Shown here in pieces: positions 55,272 to 64,000 of a DNA stretch of 64,000 nucleotides (positions within the stretch are counted from its first letter, which is position 1; each line of letters opens with the position of its first letter). Both the position numbers and the translations under genes were made by a program. Under the pieces are notes generated by a model, which was not told where the DNA came from, did not search any database, and was given only the letters and a program-made list of their open reading frames with translations. The DNA comes from Telmatospirillum siberiense (lineage in GTDB: Bacteria > Pseudomonadota > Alphaproteobacteria > Rhodospirillales > Magnetospirillaceae): NCBI RefSeq assembly GCF_002845745.1, contig NZ_PIUM01000007.1, positions 116,105 through 180,104 on the forward strand. Direction: 5' to 3'.

Positions 55272-56291
55272 ATGAAAGATTTTGCTCCTGTTTCTTCCCT
55301 TTCCGCCGTTCATGCCCTCTTGCAATCCATGCCCACCGCCGACGAGAAGGCGATTGCGTTGTGGGCCGCGCGCGAGCCGCAATTGACCAAGCCGGCGGGA
55401 TCTCTCGGCCGTCTTGAGGAAATCAGCCGTTTCCTCTGCGCCTGGCAGGGCCGCCACCCCCCCCGTCTTGAGAATGTGCGGGCACGGGTTTACGCCGGCA
55501 ATCACGGCGTCGCCGCCCTCGGCGTCTCGGCCTTTCCGGCCGAGGTGACGGTGCAGATGGTTCAGAATTACCAGCATGGCGGGGCGGCCATCAACCAGCT
55601 ATGCAAGACGTTCGCCATCGAACTGGCGGCGGAATCCCTCGATCTCGACCGGCCGACGGCCGATTTCACCAAGGGGCCGGCGATGAGCGAGGCCGAGTGT
55701 GTGGCCGCCATGGCGACCGGCATGCGGGCGGCCGAAGACGGCGTCGATCTGTTGATCCTGGGTGAGATGGGGATCGGCAATACGGCGTCCGCCGCCGCAA
55801 TTTCCCACGGTTTGTTCGGTGGTGCCGCCGCCGATTGGACCGGTCGGGGCACCGGCGTCGACGACCAGCATCTGAAGATCAAGATCGACGTGGTCGGCCG
55901 CGGCGTCCAGGTCAACCGTTCCGACGATCCCTTGCAGATTCTGCGTTGCCTGGGCGGCCGGGAACTGGCGGCGATGGCCGGTGCCGTTCTGGCGGCGCGG
56001 CACCGCCGCATTCCCGTGCTGCTCGACGGCTATGTCTGCACCGCCGCCGCCGCCGTCCTGCATGCCGCCGATCCCCATGCGCTAGATCATTGTCTGGTCG
56101 CCCACGCCTCGGTCGAGCCCGGCCATCGGCGCCTGGTGGCGCAACTCGGCAAACGCCCGTTGCTCGACATGGACATGCGCCTCGGGGAAGGGTCGGGGGC
56201 GGCTCTGGCGGTCGGTCTGGTCCGCGCCGCCGCCGCCTGCCATACCGGCATGGCGACCTTCGCCGAGGCCGGCGTCAGCGACAAGCACTGA
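55272..56291 (+). CDS. cobT: Nicotinate-nucleotide-dimethylbenzimidazole phosphoribosyltransferase
   Basis: A 339-residue enzyme that activates the lower ligand base of cobalamin. Motifs: TKPAGSLGRLEEISRFLC near the N-terminus, GEMGIGNTASAAAI in the middle and the catalytic Glu in MRLGEGSGAALAV near the C-terminus. The ATG at 55272 has AGGGGA six bases upstream; the long upstream frame is riboswitch sequence. B12 use fits the B12-binding radical-SAM protein HpnJ encoded in the window. Confidence 0.93.
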   Translation: MKDFAPVSSLSAVHALLQSMPTADEKAIALWAAREPQLTKPAGSLGRLEEISRFLCAWQGRHPPRLENVRARVYAGNHGVAALGVSAFPAEVTVQMVQNYQHGGAAINQLCKTFAIELAAESLDLDRPTADFTKGPAMSEAECVAAMATGMRAAEDGVDLLILGEMGIGNTASAAAISHGLFGGAAADWTGRGTGVDDQHLKIKIDVVGRGVQVNRSDDPLQILRCLGGRELAAMAGAVLAARHRRIPVLLDGYVCTAAAAVLHAADPHALDHCLVAHASVEPGHRRLVAQLGKRPLLDMDMRLGEGSGAALAVGLVRAAAACHTGMATFAEAGVSDKH

Positions 56292-56308
56292 GGGGAAAAC
56301 ACCGTCGT

Positions 56309-56386
56309 TCGCGAGGAACGAAGCCATCCAGGGCGCCCGGCCGGGGCTGCCCTGGATGGCTTCGTTTCGCTTGCGTTGGCTCGCGA
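56309..56386. terminator. Long palindrome between convergent cobT and RND genes
   Basis: GAACGAAGCCATCCAGGGC (56316-56334) and its near-perfect complement (56349-56367) form an 18-bp stem with a 14-base GC-rich loop; outer TCGCGAG/CTCGCGAG segments extend it. It probably ends transcription of both convergent genes, although U tracts are lacking. The form is that of an intergenic palindromic repeat. Confidence 0.5.
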
Positions 56387-56406
56387 GCCCTCATCGAAAG
56401 CTGATA

Positions 56407-59400
56407 TTATTCCGTCCGCTGAAGCGCGTGGGACGGCTTTGCCGGGCCCGCTTTTTTCGCCCGACGCCGTTCGCTCAAATGCTCGAAGGCGAGGTAGATG
56501 ACCGGGGTGGTGAACAGGGTCAGCGCCTGGCTCACCGCCAGACCGCCGACCATGGCGATGCCCAGCGGTTGGCGCAGTTCCGAACCGGTGCCGGTTCCCA
56601 GCATGAGGGGTAATCCGCCCAGCATGGATGCCGCCGTGGTCATCATGATCGGGCGGAAACGCAGAAGGCAGGCCTGGCGGATGGCCTCTTGCGCAGGTAA
56701 TCCCCGCTGGCGCTGGGCGGCGATGGCGAAGTCCACCATCATGATGCCGTTCTTCTTGACGATGCCGATCAGCAGCAGGATGCCGATCAGGGCGATCACC
56801 GACAGATCCTTGTGGAACGCCATCAAAAACAACAGGGCGCCGGCGCCGGCCGAAGGCAGGGTCGAGATGATCGTCAGGGGGTGGATGAAGCTCTCGTAGA
56901 GCATGCCGAGAATGATGTAGACGGTGACCAGCGCGGCCAGCACCAGCAGCGGTTCCGAGGCCAGAGACGCCTGGAAGGCCTGAGCGGTGCCCTGGAAGCT
57001 GCCGACCAGGGTGCCGGGACGGCTGAGTTCGGTTTCCGCCTTGCGAATGGCGTCCACCGCCTCGCCCAGCGCCACGTCGGGACGGAGGTTGAACGACAGG
57101 GTGACCGCCGGGAACTGTCCCTGGTGGTTGACCGACAGCTGGCTGACCGGCGTGGTGTCGTAATGCACGAAGGCCGAAAGCGGGACCTGCTGCCCGCTAC
57201 CCGGGGATTTCACATAGATCTTGTCCAGCGTTTCGGGATGGGCCTGCATTTCCGGCAGAACCTCCATCACCACATGGTAGCTGTTCAACTGGGTGAAATA
57301 CTGCGCCACCTGGCGCTGGCCAAAGGCGTCGTAAAGCGTGTCGTCGATTACCTGGGGTTGGATGCCGAAACGCGCCGCCTGATTCCGGTCGATGACCAGA
57401 TTGACGGTGGCGCCGTTGGTCTGCTGGTCGGTGGCGACGTCCTGCAACTGCGGCAGGGTCTTCATTTTTTCCAGCATCCTCGGCGCCCAGGCGTTGAGCT
57501 CGTCGAGATCGGCGTCCTGCAGCGTGTATTGATATTGGGTGCGGCTCAGCCGACCGCCGACATTCAGATCCTGGGGCACCTGCAGATAGAAGACGACCCC
57601 GGGGATGGCCGCCGTCTTCTTGCGCAACCGGGCGACGATTTGGTCGGCGGTGGCGTTCCGCTCGCTTTGCGGTTTCAAGCCGATGAAGAACGATCCGTTG
57701 TTCAGCGTATTGGATCCGCCGCCGATTCCGCCCAGCCAGGCGTCGATGTCGGGATCTTCGGAAAGAACCTGGCCGATCGCCTGCTGGCGCGCGGCCATTT
57801 CGGAGAATGAGATGTCTTGCGCCGCGTCCGAGATGCCGTAGAGCACGCCGGTATCCTGCTGCGGGAAGAAGCCCTTGGGGATGATGATGAACAGCCAGAT
57901 GGTGACGGCGACGGTGGCGACGAAACTCGCCAGGATCAGCTTTTGGTGGCGCAGCACCCAGTCGAGGCCGCGGGCGTATCCCCCCAGCAACGCCTCGAAC
58001 CCGTGCTCGAACGCCATGTAGAGACGGCCATGACCAGAGGTGTGCTCGTCCTTCAGCACGCGAGAGCACATCATGGGCGTCAATGTCAGCGAGACGATCA
58101 GCGAGACCAGGATGGTCATGGAGACGGTGACGGCGAACTCGCGCAGCAGGCGCCCGACGATACCGCCCATCAGCAGAATGGGAATGAACACGGCGACCAG
58201 GGAGACGCTGATGGAAACGATGGTGAAGCCCACCTCGCCCGCGCCCTTGATCGCCGCCTCCATCGGAGACAAACCCTCTTCGAGATGGCGGTAGATGTTT
58301 TCCAGCATGACGATGGCGTCGTCGACGACGAATCCGACCGCGATGGTCAGCGCCATCAGCGAGAGATTGTCGAGGCTGTAATTCGCCACATACATCAGGG
58401 CGGCGGTGCCCATCAGGGCCAGGGGGACCGTGATGCCGGGAATGATGGTGGCCCACAGATTGCGCAGGAACAGGAAGATCACCGTCACCACGAGGCCGAT
58501 GGTCAGCGCCAGGGTGAACTCGACATCGTCGACCGACGCCCGGATGGTGTTGGTGCGGTCGATCAGCGGCTTAACCTGGATTCCTGGCGGAATCGACGCC
58601 TGCAGGAGCGGCAGGGTGGCCTTGATCCTGTCGACAGTATCGATGACGTTGGCGCCGGGTTGCTTGAAGATGACCAGGAAGACGCAGGGCTGGCCGTTCG
58701 CCCAGGCTTGCGAGCGGACGTTCTCCGGGCCGTCGACGGCCCTGCCGATATCCTTGACGCGGACGGGGCCGCCGTTCCGATAGGCCAGGATGACGTCGTT
58801 CCAGGGCTCGCCTTTGAGGATCTGGTCGTTGGCGTAGATGGTGAAGTTGCGGGTCGGCCCGTCGATGTTTCCCTTGGGCGCATCGGCCGTGACGGTGGCG
58901 ATGGTGCCGCGCAGCTCTTCCAGGCTCAATCCCATGGCCGCCACCTTGGCCGGATCGATCTGAACGCGAATGGCGGGTTTCTGCTCGCCGCGGATGGAAA
59001 CCTGGCCGACCCCGGGGATTCTGCTGATCTGCTGGGCGACCACGGTGTCGGCGTAATCGTCGACGGTGGTCAGCGGCAAGGTGACCGAAGACGCGCTCAG
59101 GATCAGGATCGGCGAGTCGGCCGGGTTGACCTTGCGGTAGGTCGGCGGGCTCGGCATGGTTTTCGGCAATTGGCCGCTGGCGGCGTTGATCGCCGCCTGC
59201 ACGTCGCCGGCCGCGGCGTCGATATTACGGTCGAGATCGAACTGCAGCGTGATCGAGGAATTGCCCAGGATGCTGCTCGACGTCAACTGGGCGACGCCGG
59301 GGATTTGCGAAAACTGGCGTTCGAGCGGCGTGGTCACCGACGAGGCCATGGTCTGCGGATCGGCGCCGGGCAGGCTGGAGCTGACGACGATCGTGGGAAA

Positions 59401-59523
59401 GTCCACCTGGGGAAGCTTGGCCACGGGCAGCAGTGGAAAGGCCACCATGCCGGCCAGCAGGATCGCCGACATCATCAGGGTGGTGGCGATCGGCCGTTTG
59501 ATGAACGGTGTCGAGACGCTCAT
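56407..59523 (-). CDS. RND multidrug efflux permease (MdtB/MdtC-like, HAE1 family)
   Basis: A 1038-residue inner-membrane proton/drug antiporter. The N-terminus (MSVSTPFIKRPIATTLMMSA), the paired aspartates of TM4 (AVGFVVDDAIVMLENIYRH) and the large periplasmic loops of the AcrB family are present; segments such as LPGADPQTMASSVTTPLE match the MdtB/MdtC branch. Drug or bile-salt type substrates are expected, not metals (HAE1, not HME). It lies six bases after the adaptor gene. Confidence 0.9.
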   Translation of the reverse strand: MSVSTPFIKRPIATTLMMSAILLAGMVAFPLLPVAKLPQVDFPTIVVSSSLPGADPQTMASSVTTPLERQFSQIPGVAQLTSSSILGNSSITLQFDLDRNIDAAAGDVQAAINAASGQLPKTMPSPPTYRKVNPADSPILILSASSVTLPLTTVDDYADTVVAQQISRIPGVGQVSIRGEQKPAIRVQIDPAKVAAMGLSLEELRGTIATVTADAPKGNIDGPTRNFTIYANDQILKGEPWNDVILAYRNGGPVRVKDIGRAVDGPENVRSQAWANGQPCVFLVIFKQPGANVIDTVDRIKATLPLLQASIPPGIQVKPLIDRTNTIRASVDDVEFTLALTIGLVVTVIFLFLRNLWATIIPGITVPLALMGTAALMYVANYSLDNLSLMALTIAVGFVVDDAIVMLENIYRHLEEGLSPMEAAIKGAGEVGFTIVSISVSLVAVFIPILLMGGIVGRLLREFAVTVSMTILVSLIVSLTLTPMMCSRVLKDEHTSGHGRLYMAFEHGFEALLGGYARGLDWVLRHQKLILASFVATVAVTIWLFIIIPKGFFPQQDTGVLYGISDAAQDISFSEMAARQQAIGQVLSEDPDIDAWLGGIGGGSNTLNNGSFFIGLKPQSERNATADQIVARLRKKTAAIPGVVFYLQVPQDLNVGGRLSRTQYQYTLQDADLDELNAWAPRMLEKMKTLPQLQDVATDQQTNGATVNLVIDRNQAARFGIQPQVIDDTLYDAFGQRQVAQYFTQLNSYHVVMEVLPEMQAHPETLDKIYVKSPGSGQQVPLSAFVHYDTTPVSQLSVNHQGQFPAVTLSFNLRPDVALGEAVDAIRKAETELSRPGTLVGSFQGTAQAFQASLASEPLLVLAALVTVYIILGMLYESFIHPLTIISTLPSAGAGALLFLMAFHKDLSVIALIGILLLIGIVKKNGIMMVDFAIAAQRQRGLPAQEAIRQACLLRFRPIMMTTAASMLGGLPLMLGTGTGSELRQPLGIAMVGGLAVSQALTLFTTPVIYLAFEHLSERRRAKKAGPAKPSHALQRTE

Positions 59524-59529
59524 CTGCTT

Positions 59530-60693
59530 CTACTCCGGCTTGACGACGGACGGCAGGCTATCAGCAGCCGCCACCTTGGCTTCGACGCGGGTGCCGGGCT
59601 GCAGCCGGTATTGTCCCTCGACCACCACGGTTTCCCCCTCTCCGATGCCGCGCTCGATAACCGCGACGCCTTCGCTGATTTCGCCGACCTGCAGGGTCCG
59701 CATCTCGACGGTGCCCTCGTCCTTGACGACGAAGGCGAACGCTCCTTTCGGTCCACGTTGCACCGCCTGCGCCGGAACGGTGACGACCTGGGGCAAGGTG
59801 GCGACACGCAACTTCGCATTGACGAACTGGCCCGGCCACAGCAGCCCCTTCTTGTTGGGCAGGGTGGCCTTCAGGCGGACCGTCGCCGTGGTCTGATCGA
59901 TCTGGTTGTCGACCAGCTGCAAGATGCCCTCGTCCAGCACCATCTTGCCGTCGCGGCTTAAGGCCGTCACCTTAAGCGGTTCGCCGGCCATGGCGGCGGC
60001 CACCCGGGAAACCGCGCTTTCGGGCAGGGTGAACAAGACGGAAATAGGGTGCACCTGGGTAATCACCACGATGCCGTTGGCGTCGTTGGCGTGAACGATG
60101 TTGCCGACGTCGACCTGGCGAATGCCGGCTCTGCCGTCGATGGGAGTCTTGATGTTCGTGTAGCCCAGCAGGACCTGAGCGTTCTCGATGGCGGCGGTGT
60201 CACCCTGGACCTGGGCCTGAAGCTGCTTGACCAGGGCTTGCGAGGTGTCGAGCTGCTGGCGGGAGACGTAATTCTTTTCGACCAGTCCGGTGTAGCGCGT
60301 CAAATCGGCGCGAGCGTTGGCCAACTGCGCTTCATCCTGTGCCTTCTTGGCCTGCGCCTGGTCCAGCGAGGCCTGGTAGCTCCGCGAGTCGATCTGCGCC
60401 AGCAGCTCGCCGGTCCGGACCTCCTGGCCTTCCTTGAAGGCGATGCGCAAGAGTTGCCCGTCGACCTGCGGCCGGATGGTCACCGTATTGAACGCTTGGA
60501 CATTGCCGAGACCGGTCAGGTAGACTGCGACGTCCTGGCGGGAAGAGCGCACGGCGGTCACCGGCACCGCAGCTCCGGCCGCACCCGGCGCCGATGCCGT
60601 GCGGGGGGTGTCCGCTCCGGGGCGGAAGACTGCCCACAGGCTGCCGGCGACGGCAAGCAACAGCACAATCCAAATCAGATATTTCTTGCGCAT
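59530..60693 (-). CDS. RND efflux membrane fusion protein (MdtA-like)
   Basis: A 387-residue periplasmic adaptor with an N-terminal membrane anchor (LIWIVLLLAVAGSLWAVF), a lipoyl half (VRPQVDGQ-like IRPQVDGQLLRIAFKEGQ), a coiled-coil hairpin (about 105-165), the second half ending in TPIDGRAGIRQVDVGN, and beta-barrel and proximal domains. It joins the RND pump to an outer-membrane channel, probably the NodT-family protein at 62433. Divergent from the ECF sigma gene, with a 198-base shared control region. Confidence 0.9.
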   Translation of the reverse strand: MRKKYLIWIVLLLAVAGSLWAVFRPGADTPRTASAPGAAGAAVPVTAVRSSRQDVAVYLTGLGNVQAFNTVTIRPQVDGQLLRIAFKEGQEVRTGELLAQIDSRSYQASLDQAQAKKAQDEAQLANARADLTRYTGLVEKNYVSRQQLDTSQALVKQLQAQVQGDTAAIENAQVLLGYTNIKTPIDGRAGIRQVDVGNIVHANDANGIVVITQVHPISVLFTLPESAVSRVAAAMAGEPLKVTALSRDGKMVLDEGILQLVDNQIDQTTATVRLKATLPNKKGLLWPGQFVNAKLRVATLPQVVTVPAQAVQRGPKGAFAFVVKDEGTVEMRTLQVGEISEGVAVIERGIGEGETVVVEGQYRLQPGTRVEAKVAAADSLPSVVKPE

Positions 60694-60891
60694 GACGATC
60701 TTTCTTCGAGCAATAAACGGTCTGCTGCCGACTCCTTGGCAGTATGGTACGTGGGAACGGATCGAAGCTGACGCCGGTTCCGGGCATTCTTTTTATTTTC
60801 ATCAACCGCGTAAGGCGTGACCAGCTTGGGCGTATTAGTCCTGTTTGCCAACCCTCGCTCGCGACCGGGTAAGGTATGAGGAGACCGGGGA

Positions 60892-61479
60892 ATGAGCGGT
60901 GACCAAGGTTGGGATGGCCGGGAGGCTCTCGACGACATGCTGATGCAGCAGGTCGCCGATGGGAGCCGGTCGGCCTTCGAAACTTTGGCGCGCCGGCATT
61001 TGCGGCGGGCTCTCGCCGTCGCCCAGGGCGTGGTCGGCAATCCAAATGACGCGGACGAGATTGCCCAGGAGGCGTTCATGAGGGTGTGGCAACATGCGGA
61101 TCGCTGGACGCCGGGTCGGGCTCGCTTCACGACCTGGCTGCACAAGATCGTCGTCAATCTCAGCCTGGACCGTCGCCGCAAGCCGCAATGGGTGGCCATC
61201 GAAGCGGCCGGTGACCTGGTCGACAATGACGAGGCCGCTCCCGACGCCATCGCCCACAAGGAACATCAGGCTGCGGTGGCCAGGGCCCTCGACGCCATTC
61301 CTCCCCGCCAGCGCGCCGCCATCACCCTGTTCTATTTCGAAGGGTTGAGCGGAAAGGACGCCGCCGAGGGCATGGGCATTTCGGTCTCGGCTTTCGAGCA
61401 GCTTCTGTTGCGGGCTCGCCGGGCCATCCGGGTGGAACTGGCGGCGGTTGGCTTTCATGCCGACGAGGTGCTGTCATGA
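60892..61479 (+). CDS. ECF-type RNA polymerase sigma factor
   Basis: A 195-residue group 4 sigma factor. Region 2 (VGNPNDADEIAQEAFMRVWQH) and region 4 (IPPRQRAAITLFYFEGLSG, then helix-turn-helix) are complete and no extra domains are present. GAGGAG precedes the ATG. The next gene, overlapping by four bases, encodes a membrane protein of anti-sigma shape, and the third a periplasmic sensor, so surface stress is the likely trigger. Target promoters probably include its own operon and the divergent pump. Confidence 0.9.
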   Translation: MSGDQGWDGREALDDMLMQQVADGSRSAFETLARRHLRRALAVAQGVVGNPNDADEIAQEAFMRVWQHADRWTPGRARFTTWLHKIVVNLSLDRRRKPQWVAIEAAGDLVDNDEAAPDAIAHKEHQAAVARALDAIPPRQRAAITLFYFEGLSGKDAAEGMGISVSAFEQLLLRARRAIRVELAAVGFHADEVLS

Positions 61480-61925
61480 CCGGTCGTGAATTCCGTCGTC
61501 TGATGATGATCTACGGCGCCGATCTCCGCCGATGGCCGGCCAGCCGGCTGGCGGCGGCGGAAAAATGGCAGGCCGCCCATCCCGAATTCGGCGGGGAGCT
61601 CCGGCGGACGGCTGAAATGGACCGTCTGCTGCGAGACGTGGCGCCGCTGGTCGAGTCCTCGCGCGTCGATCGCGTCATGGAAAAGGTGTTGAGGAAGGCG
61701 GAGGAGGAGAGGGCCGTCCCAGAACTCCCTGCGTCCCTGCTGCCGCCGTTCGCGGTTCCGCTTCGGGTGCCGTGGCTTCAGCGGCGCTGGGCACCGCAGG
61801 GCATGCTTTATCTGGGGTTGTTCTTCCTTGGTTGCGCGGCCAATCTGGCGGTTCGTCTGCTCACCGCCGAGACGCCGCTTGACCTATGGTTCGCCAGCAA
61901 TTTGTCGCTGCCACTCGGAGGATGA
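61476..61925 (+). CDS. Probable anti-sigma factor, single-pass membrane protein
   Basis: A 149-residue protein with a cytoplasmic N-terminal half (FRRLMMIYGADLRRWPASR at the start) and one membrane helix (about 107-127, GMLYLGLFFLGCAANLAV), leaving a short periplasmic tail. I do not know a named family, but the topology and the ATGA coupling to the ECF sigma gene point to an anti-sigma factor, comparable in place to CnrY. The stop is overlapped by the next gene or lies beside it, depending on its start. Confidence 0.65.
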   Translation: MTGREFRRLMMIYGADLRRWPASRLAAAEKWQAAHPEFGGELRRTAEMDRLLRDVAPLVESSRVDRVMEKVLRKAEEERAVPELPASLLPPFAVPLRVPWLQRRWAPQGMLYLGLFFLGCAANLAVRLLTAETPLDLWFASNLSLPLGG

Positions 61926-61930
61926 GGGAA

Positions 61931-62386
61931 ATGCGCGCACCGCCGCGTCGGCGGAACTCGGTCAGATCGATTCTTCTGGCTGTTTCCTTGGGCTTGAATC
62001 TGTTTCTGGCCGGCTGGGAGGTGACCCAGCATTTCGGTCCATCCCCCTACTCCAAACCGCATCCCGCGCCGGAAACGGTGGCGGAGGCCATCGCCAATTC
62101 GCTGCCGGCCGGCGATGCCGACATCCTGCGCAAGGCTTTCGTGGAAAAGCGGCCGGCCTTGCAGGAGGCTCGCGAGGAATATCTGAACGAACTGGCTCGT
62201 CTCCGCTCGATCATCACGACGGAGCCTTTCGATCGCGACGCCTTCGATGCGTCGATGTCTCGGATGCGCGCCACCAGGCAGACCGAACGGCTGCTTTTCG
62301 GCGACACCATGCGCGATGTCATTCCCAGGCTTTCGCCGCAGGGCCGCCAGGCTTTCGTCGCCGCCCATATGGGAGGCCGGTCGTGA
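61931..62386 (+). CDS. Periplasmic sensor protein (CnrX/ZraP/Spy-like heavy-metal-sensor family)
   Basis: A 151-residue protein with an N-terminal membrane anchor (SILLAVSLGLNLFLAGW) and a helical periplasmic domain of the type annotated as periplasmic heavy-metal sensor; LRKAFVEKRPALQEAREEYL and FDRDAFDASMSRMRATRQ are typical. No Cys/His-rich metal site is evident, so envelope or drug stress may be sensed instead. GGAGG nine bases upstream supports the ATG at 61931; ATG at 61922 overlaps the previous stop. Third gene of the sigma operon. Confidence 0.75.
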   Translation: MRAPPRRRNSVRSILLAVSLGLNLFLAGWEVTQHFGPSPYSKPHPAPETVAEAIANSLPAGDADILRKAFVEKRPALQEAREEYLNELARLRSIITTEPFDRDAFDASMSRMRATRQTERLLFGDTMRDVIPRLSPQGRQAFVAAHMGGRS

Positions 62387-62432
62387 CCGCCTTCGTTTCC
62401 AAGTCACTTTCAGCGATATCGAGCCCCCCTTC

Positions 62433-63869
62433 ATGCCTGTGACCGTCTTTCGCCAACGGCCTCTTCTCCTGCCCGTCTTCGCCGCCGCCTTGCTTTCGGC
62501 CTGCAGTGTCGGTCCCGATTATCACCGGCCGGAAACGTCCGAGCCCGCCCGGTGGAGCGGCGAGGCCGGATCCGCCGCGCTCTGGCCGTCCGTGACATGG
62601 TGGCGGGATTTCCACTCCGCCTCGCTCGACAGGCTGATGAGCCAGGCGCAGCAGGCCAATTTTGACATCGGCGCGGCGATGGCCAGGGTCCGTCAGGCCG
62701 ACGCCCAGGCGAAGATCGCCGGTGCCAATCTGCTGCCGACGGTTCAGGCCTCGGGAGGCGAGACCCGCAACCGCAACAATACGACCACGCCGCGAACGGG
62801 GGGCGCCCCCCGTGGCGTCGAAACGCTGAACGGCATCCTGACGGCAAGTTACGAGCTGGACTTCTGGGGCAGATATGCCGACGCGGCCCAGGCCGCCGAG
62901 GCGACGGCGCGCGCCAGCCGCTTCGATCAGCAAACGACGGCGCTGACCGTTCAGGCCAGTGTCGCCAATACCTATTTCACGGTTTCCGCCTTGAGCGACC
63001 GGCTGAAGGTCGCGCGGGACAACCTCGACGTCGCCCTGCATGTGCAGGACGCCATCCAGGCGCGGGCCGCCGCCGGTACCGCCACGGCCCTCGACGTCGC
63101 CCAGCAGGAAAGCGTCGTGGCGGCGCAACGGGCGGCAATTCCTCCGCTCGTCCAGCAATTGCGCCAAAACCGGAACGCGCTCGCCATCCTGATCGGCCGG
63201 CTGCCCGAGGATCTGTCGGTTCCCGACGAGAGTTTGTCCACGGTTGTCTTGCCGGCCGTCGCCGCCGGCCTGCCCTCCGGCTTGCTGATCCGCCGCCCGG
63301 ACGTTCAATATGCCGAGGCTCAGCTGGTCGCCGCCAACGCCAATATCAAGGCCGCCCAGGCCGCCCTTTTTCCCGATATCAAGCTGACGGTGCAAGGTGG
63401 GCTGCAAAGCACGGCTCTGGCGAGGGCGCTCGATCCGGGAAGCGTCCTTTATTCGCTGGCGGCTTCGGCCACCCAGCCGATCTTCTCCGGTGATTCGCTG
63501 GAAGGGGGAATTGAATATCAGCAGGCGCGCTATGACGAGTTGACCCAAAGTTATCAGAAAACGGTGATTTCGGCTTTCGGCGACGTGGAGAACGCGCTGG
63601 TCGCCGTGGAGACGAACGACCAGCAGGAATCGGCGCAGCAAATCGCCGTGGAGACCGCCCGGCGCGCTTACGATATCGCGCAGGCGCAAATGTTCGGCGG
63701 CACCATCGATATCGTTACCCTGCTCAATACGCAAAGGACGTTGTTCCAGGCCCAGGATGCCCTGGTGCAGGTCAGGCTGACCCATGCCCAGGCGGTTGTC
63801 GGCCTCTTCCGGGCATTGGGTGGCGGCTGGCAGGCCGAGAGCGGGACCCTCGCGCAAAACCCAACCTGA
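62433..63869 (+). CDS. Outer-membrane efflux lipoprotein (NodT/OprM family)
   Basis: A 478-residue TolC-type channel. A lipoprotein signal with lipobox LLSAC precedes SVGPDYHRPE, and the two outer-membrane efflux repeats follow (GNGILTASYELDFWG-like and ASATQPIFSGDSLEGG). It should form the exit duct for the divergently encoded MdtA/MdtB-like pump. It lies 46 bases after the sensor gene, so it is probably in the sigma operon. The ribosome site before ATG 62433 is weak. Confidence 0.9.
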   Translation: MPVTVFRQRPLLLPVFAAALLSACSVGPDYHRPETSEPARWSGEAGSAALWPSVTWWRDFHSASLDRLMSQAQQANFDIGAAMARVRQADAQAKIAGANLLPTVQASGGETRNRNNTTTPRTGGAPRGVETLNGILTASYELDFWGRYADAAQAAEATARASRFDQQTTALTVQASVANTYFTVSALSDRLKVARDNLDVALHVQDAIQARAAAGTATALDVAQQESVVAAQRAAIPPLVQQLRQNRNALAILIGRLPEDLSVPDESLSTVVLPAVAAGLPSGLLIRRPDVQYAEAQLVAANANIKAAQAALFPDIKLTVQGGLQSTALARALDPGSVLYSLAASATQPIFSGDSLEGGIEYQQARYDELTQSYQKTVISAFGDVENALVAVETNDQQESAQQIAVETARRAYDIAQAQMFGGTIDIVTLLNTQRTLFQAQDALVQVRLTHAQAVVGLFRALGGGWQAESGTLAQNPT

Positions 63870-64000
63870 GGGATATTTGTTATTTTTAGATAATCACTGA
63901 TAGGTTCCGTTCTCCCACTTTTATGCTAGCCTGATGATGAGCGAGGATTTCCGGTGGGCCGCGCCGGGGCGGGCCTGCCGTCCGGGGCGATGATGGGGGT
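63870..64000. other. Window end, no gene supported
   Basis: The last 131 bases after the efflux lipoprotein contain no accepted reading frame. An AT-rich stretch (63875-63930) could hold a promoter for a gene beyond the window. Confidence 0.3.

Noticed and set aside
57817..59961. 714-codon plus-strand frame opposite the RND pump and adaptor
   Set aside because: Spans the antisense of two confident genes and is Asp/Gly/Arg-rich without motifs.

Overview
The window is high-GC alphaproteobacterial DNA. Gene content (complete hopanoid functions except a few steps, a large chemotaxis cluster, ECF-controlled RND efflux, OpgC, bacteriohemerythrin) points to Rhodospirillales, of a Magnetospirillum- or Telmatospirillum-like type. 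This placement is inferred from gene content and not from any marker-gene comparison. No rRNA, tRNA, CRISPR array, prophage or plasmid backbone was seen. The one clear mobile element is a group II intron at about 50594-52431.

Layout. 117-2837: L-fuconate dehydratase with an ACS-type MFS carrier (sugar-acid use). 3028-3474: Rrf2 regulator. 3494-6707: a small membrane protein, an RlmJ-like methyltransferase homologue, then a divergent Crp/Fnr regulator with DUF2892 and two YeeE/YedE half-transporters (probable sulfur-compound uptake). 6885-9213: AhpD-like protein, PstS-like protein behind a Pho-box-like site, TSUP permease. 9332-14200: a complete binding-protein ABC importer with a cyclic-nucleotide/phosphodiester-type metallophosphoesterase. 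14353-20689: bacteriohemerythrin, OpgC with two SGNH proteins, dienelactone hydrolase, small membrane protein, cyclopropane fatty acid synthase. 20776-22386: DMT exporter and divergent TetR with a visible operator.

22523-34946 is a hopanoid island in four transcription blocks: hpnM-hpnI-hpnJ, ispH-hpnH, shc-hpnG and hpnA-hpnB-hpnC-hpnD. It joins isoprenoid precursor supply (IspH), squalene formation (HpnC, HpnD), cyclisation (Shc) and side-chain building (HpnH, HpnG, HpnI, HpnJ). hpnE and hpnK, normally expected for these routes, are not in the window.

35744-50496 is a chemotaxis and second-messenger cluster: mcp-cheR, HD-GYP response regulator, STAS protein, cheY-cheA-cheW-mcp-cheW-cheR-cheB, then a split PAS/receptor pair resembling CetB/CetA. 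CheA carries an unusual insertion of two 24-residue motifs like those of c-di-GMP-binding MshEN domains, in a cluster that also encodes a c-di-GMP phosphodiesterase candidate. This is the most interesting candidate system in the window.

50497-52934 holds the intron, inserted in a palindromic intergenic repeat, followed by nested inverted repeats. 52935-56291: thiC behind a TPP riboswitch and cobT behind a cobalamin riboswitch. 56407-63869: an MdtB/C-like RND pump with its adaptor, divergent from an operon of ECF sigma factor, probable anti-sigma factor, periplasmic sensor and outer-membrane channel, which together look like a self-regulated tripartite efflux system.
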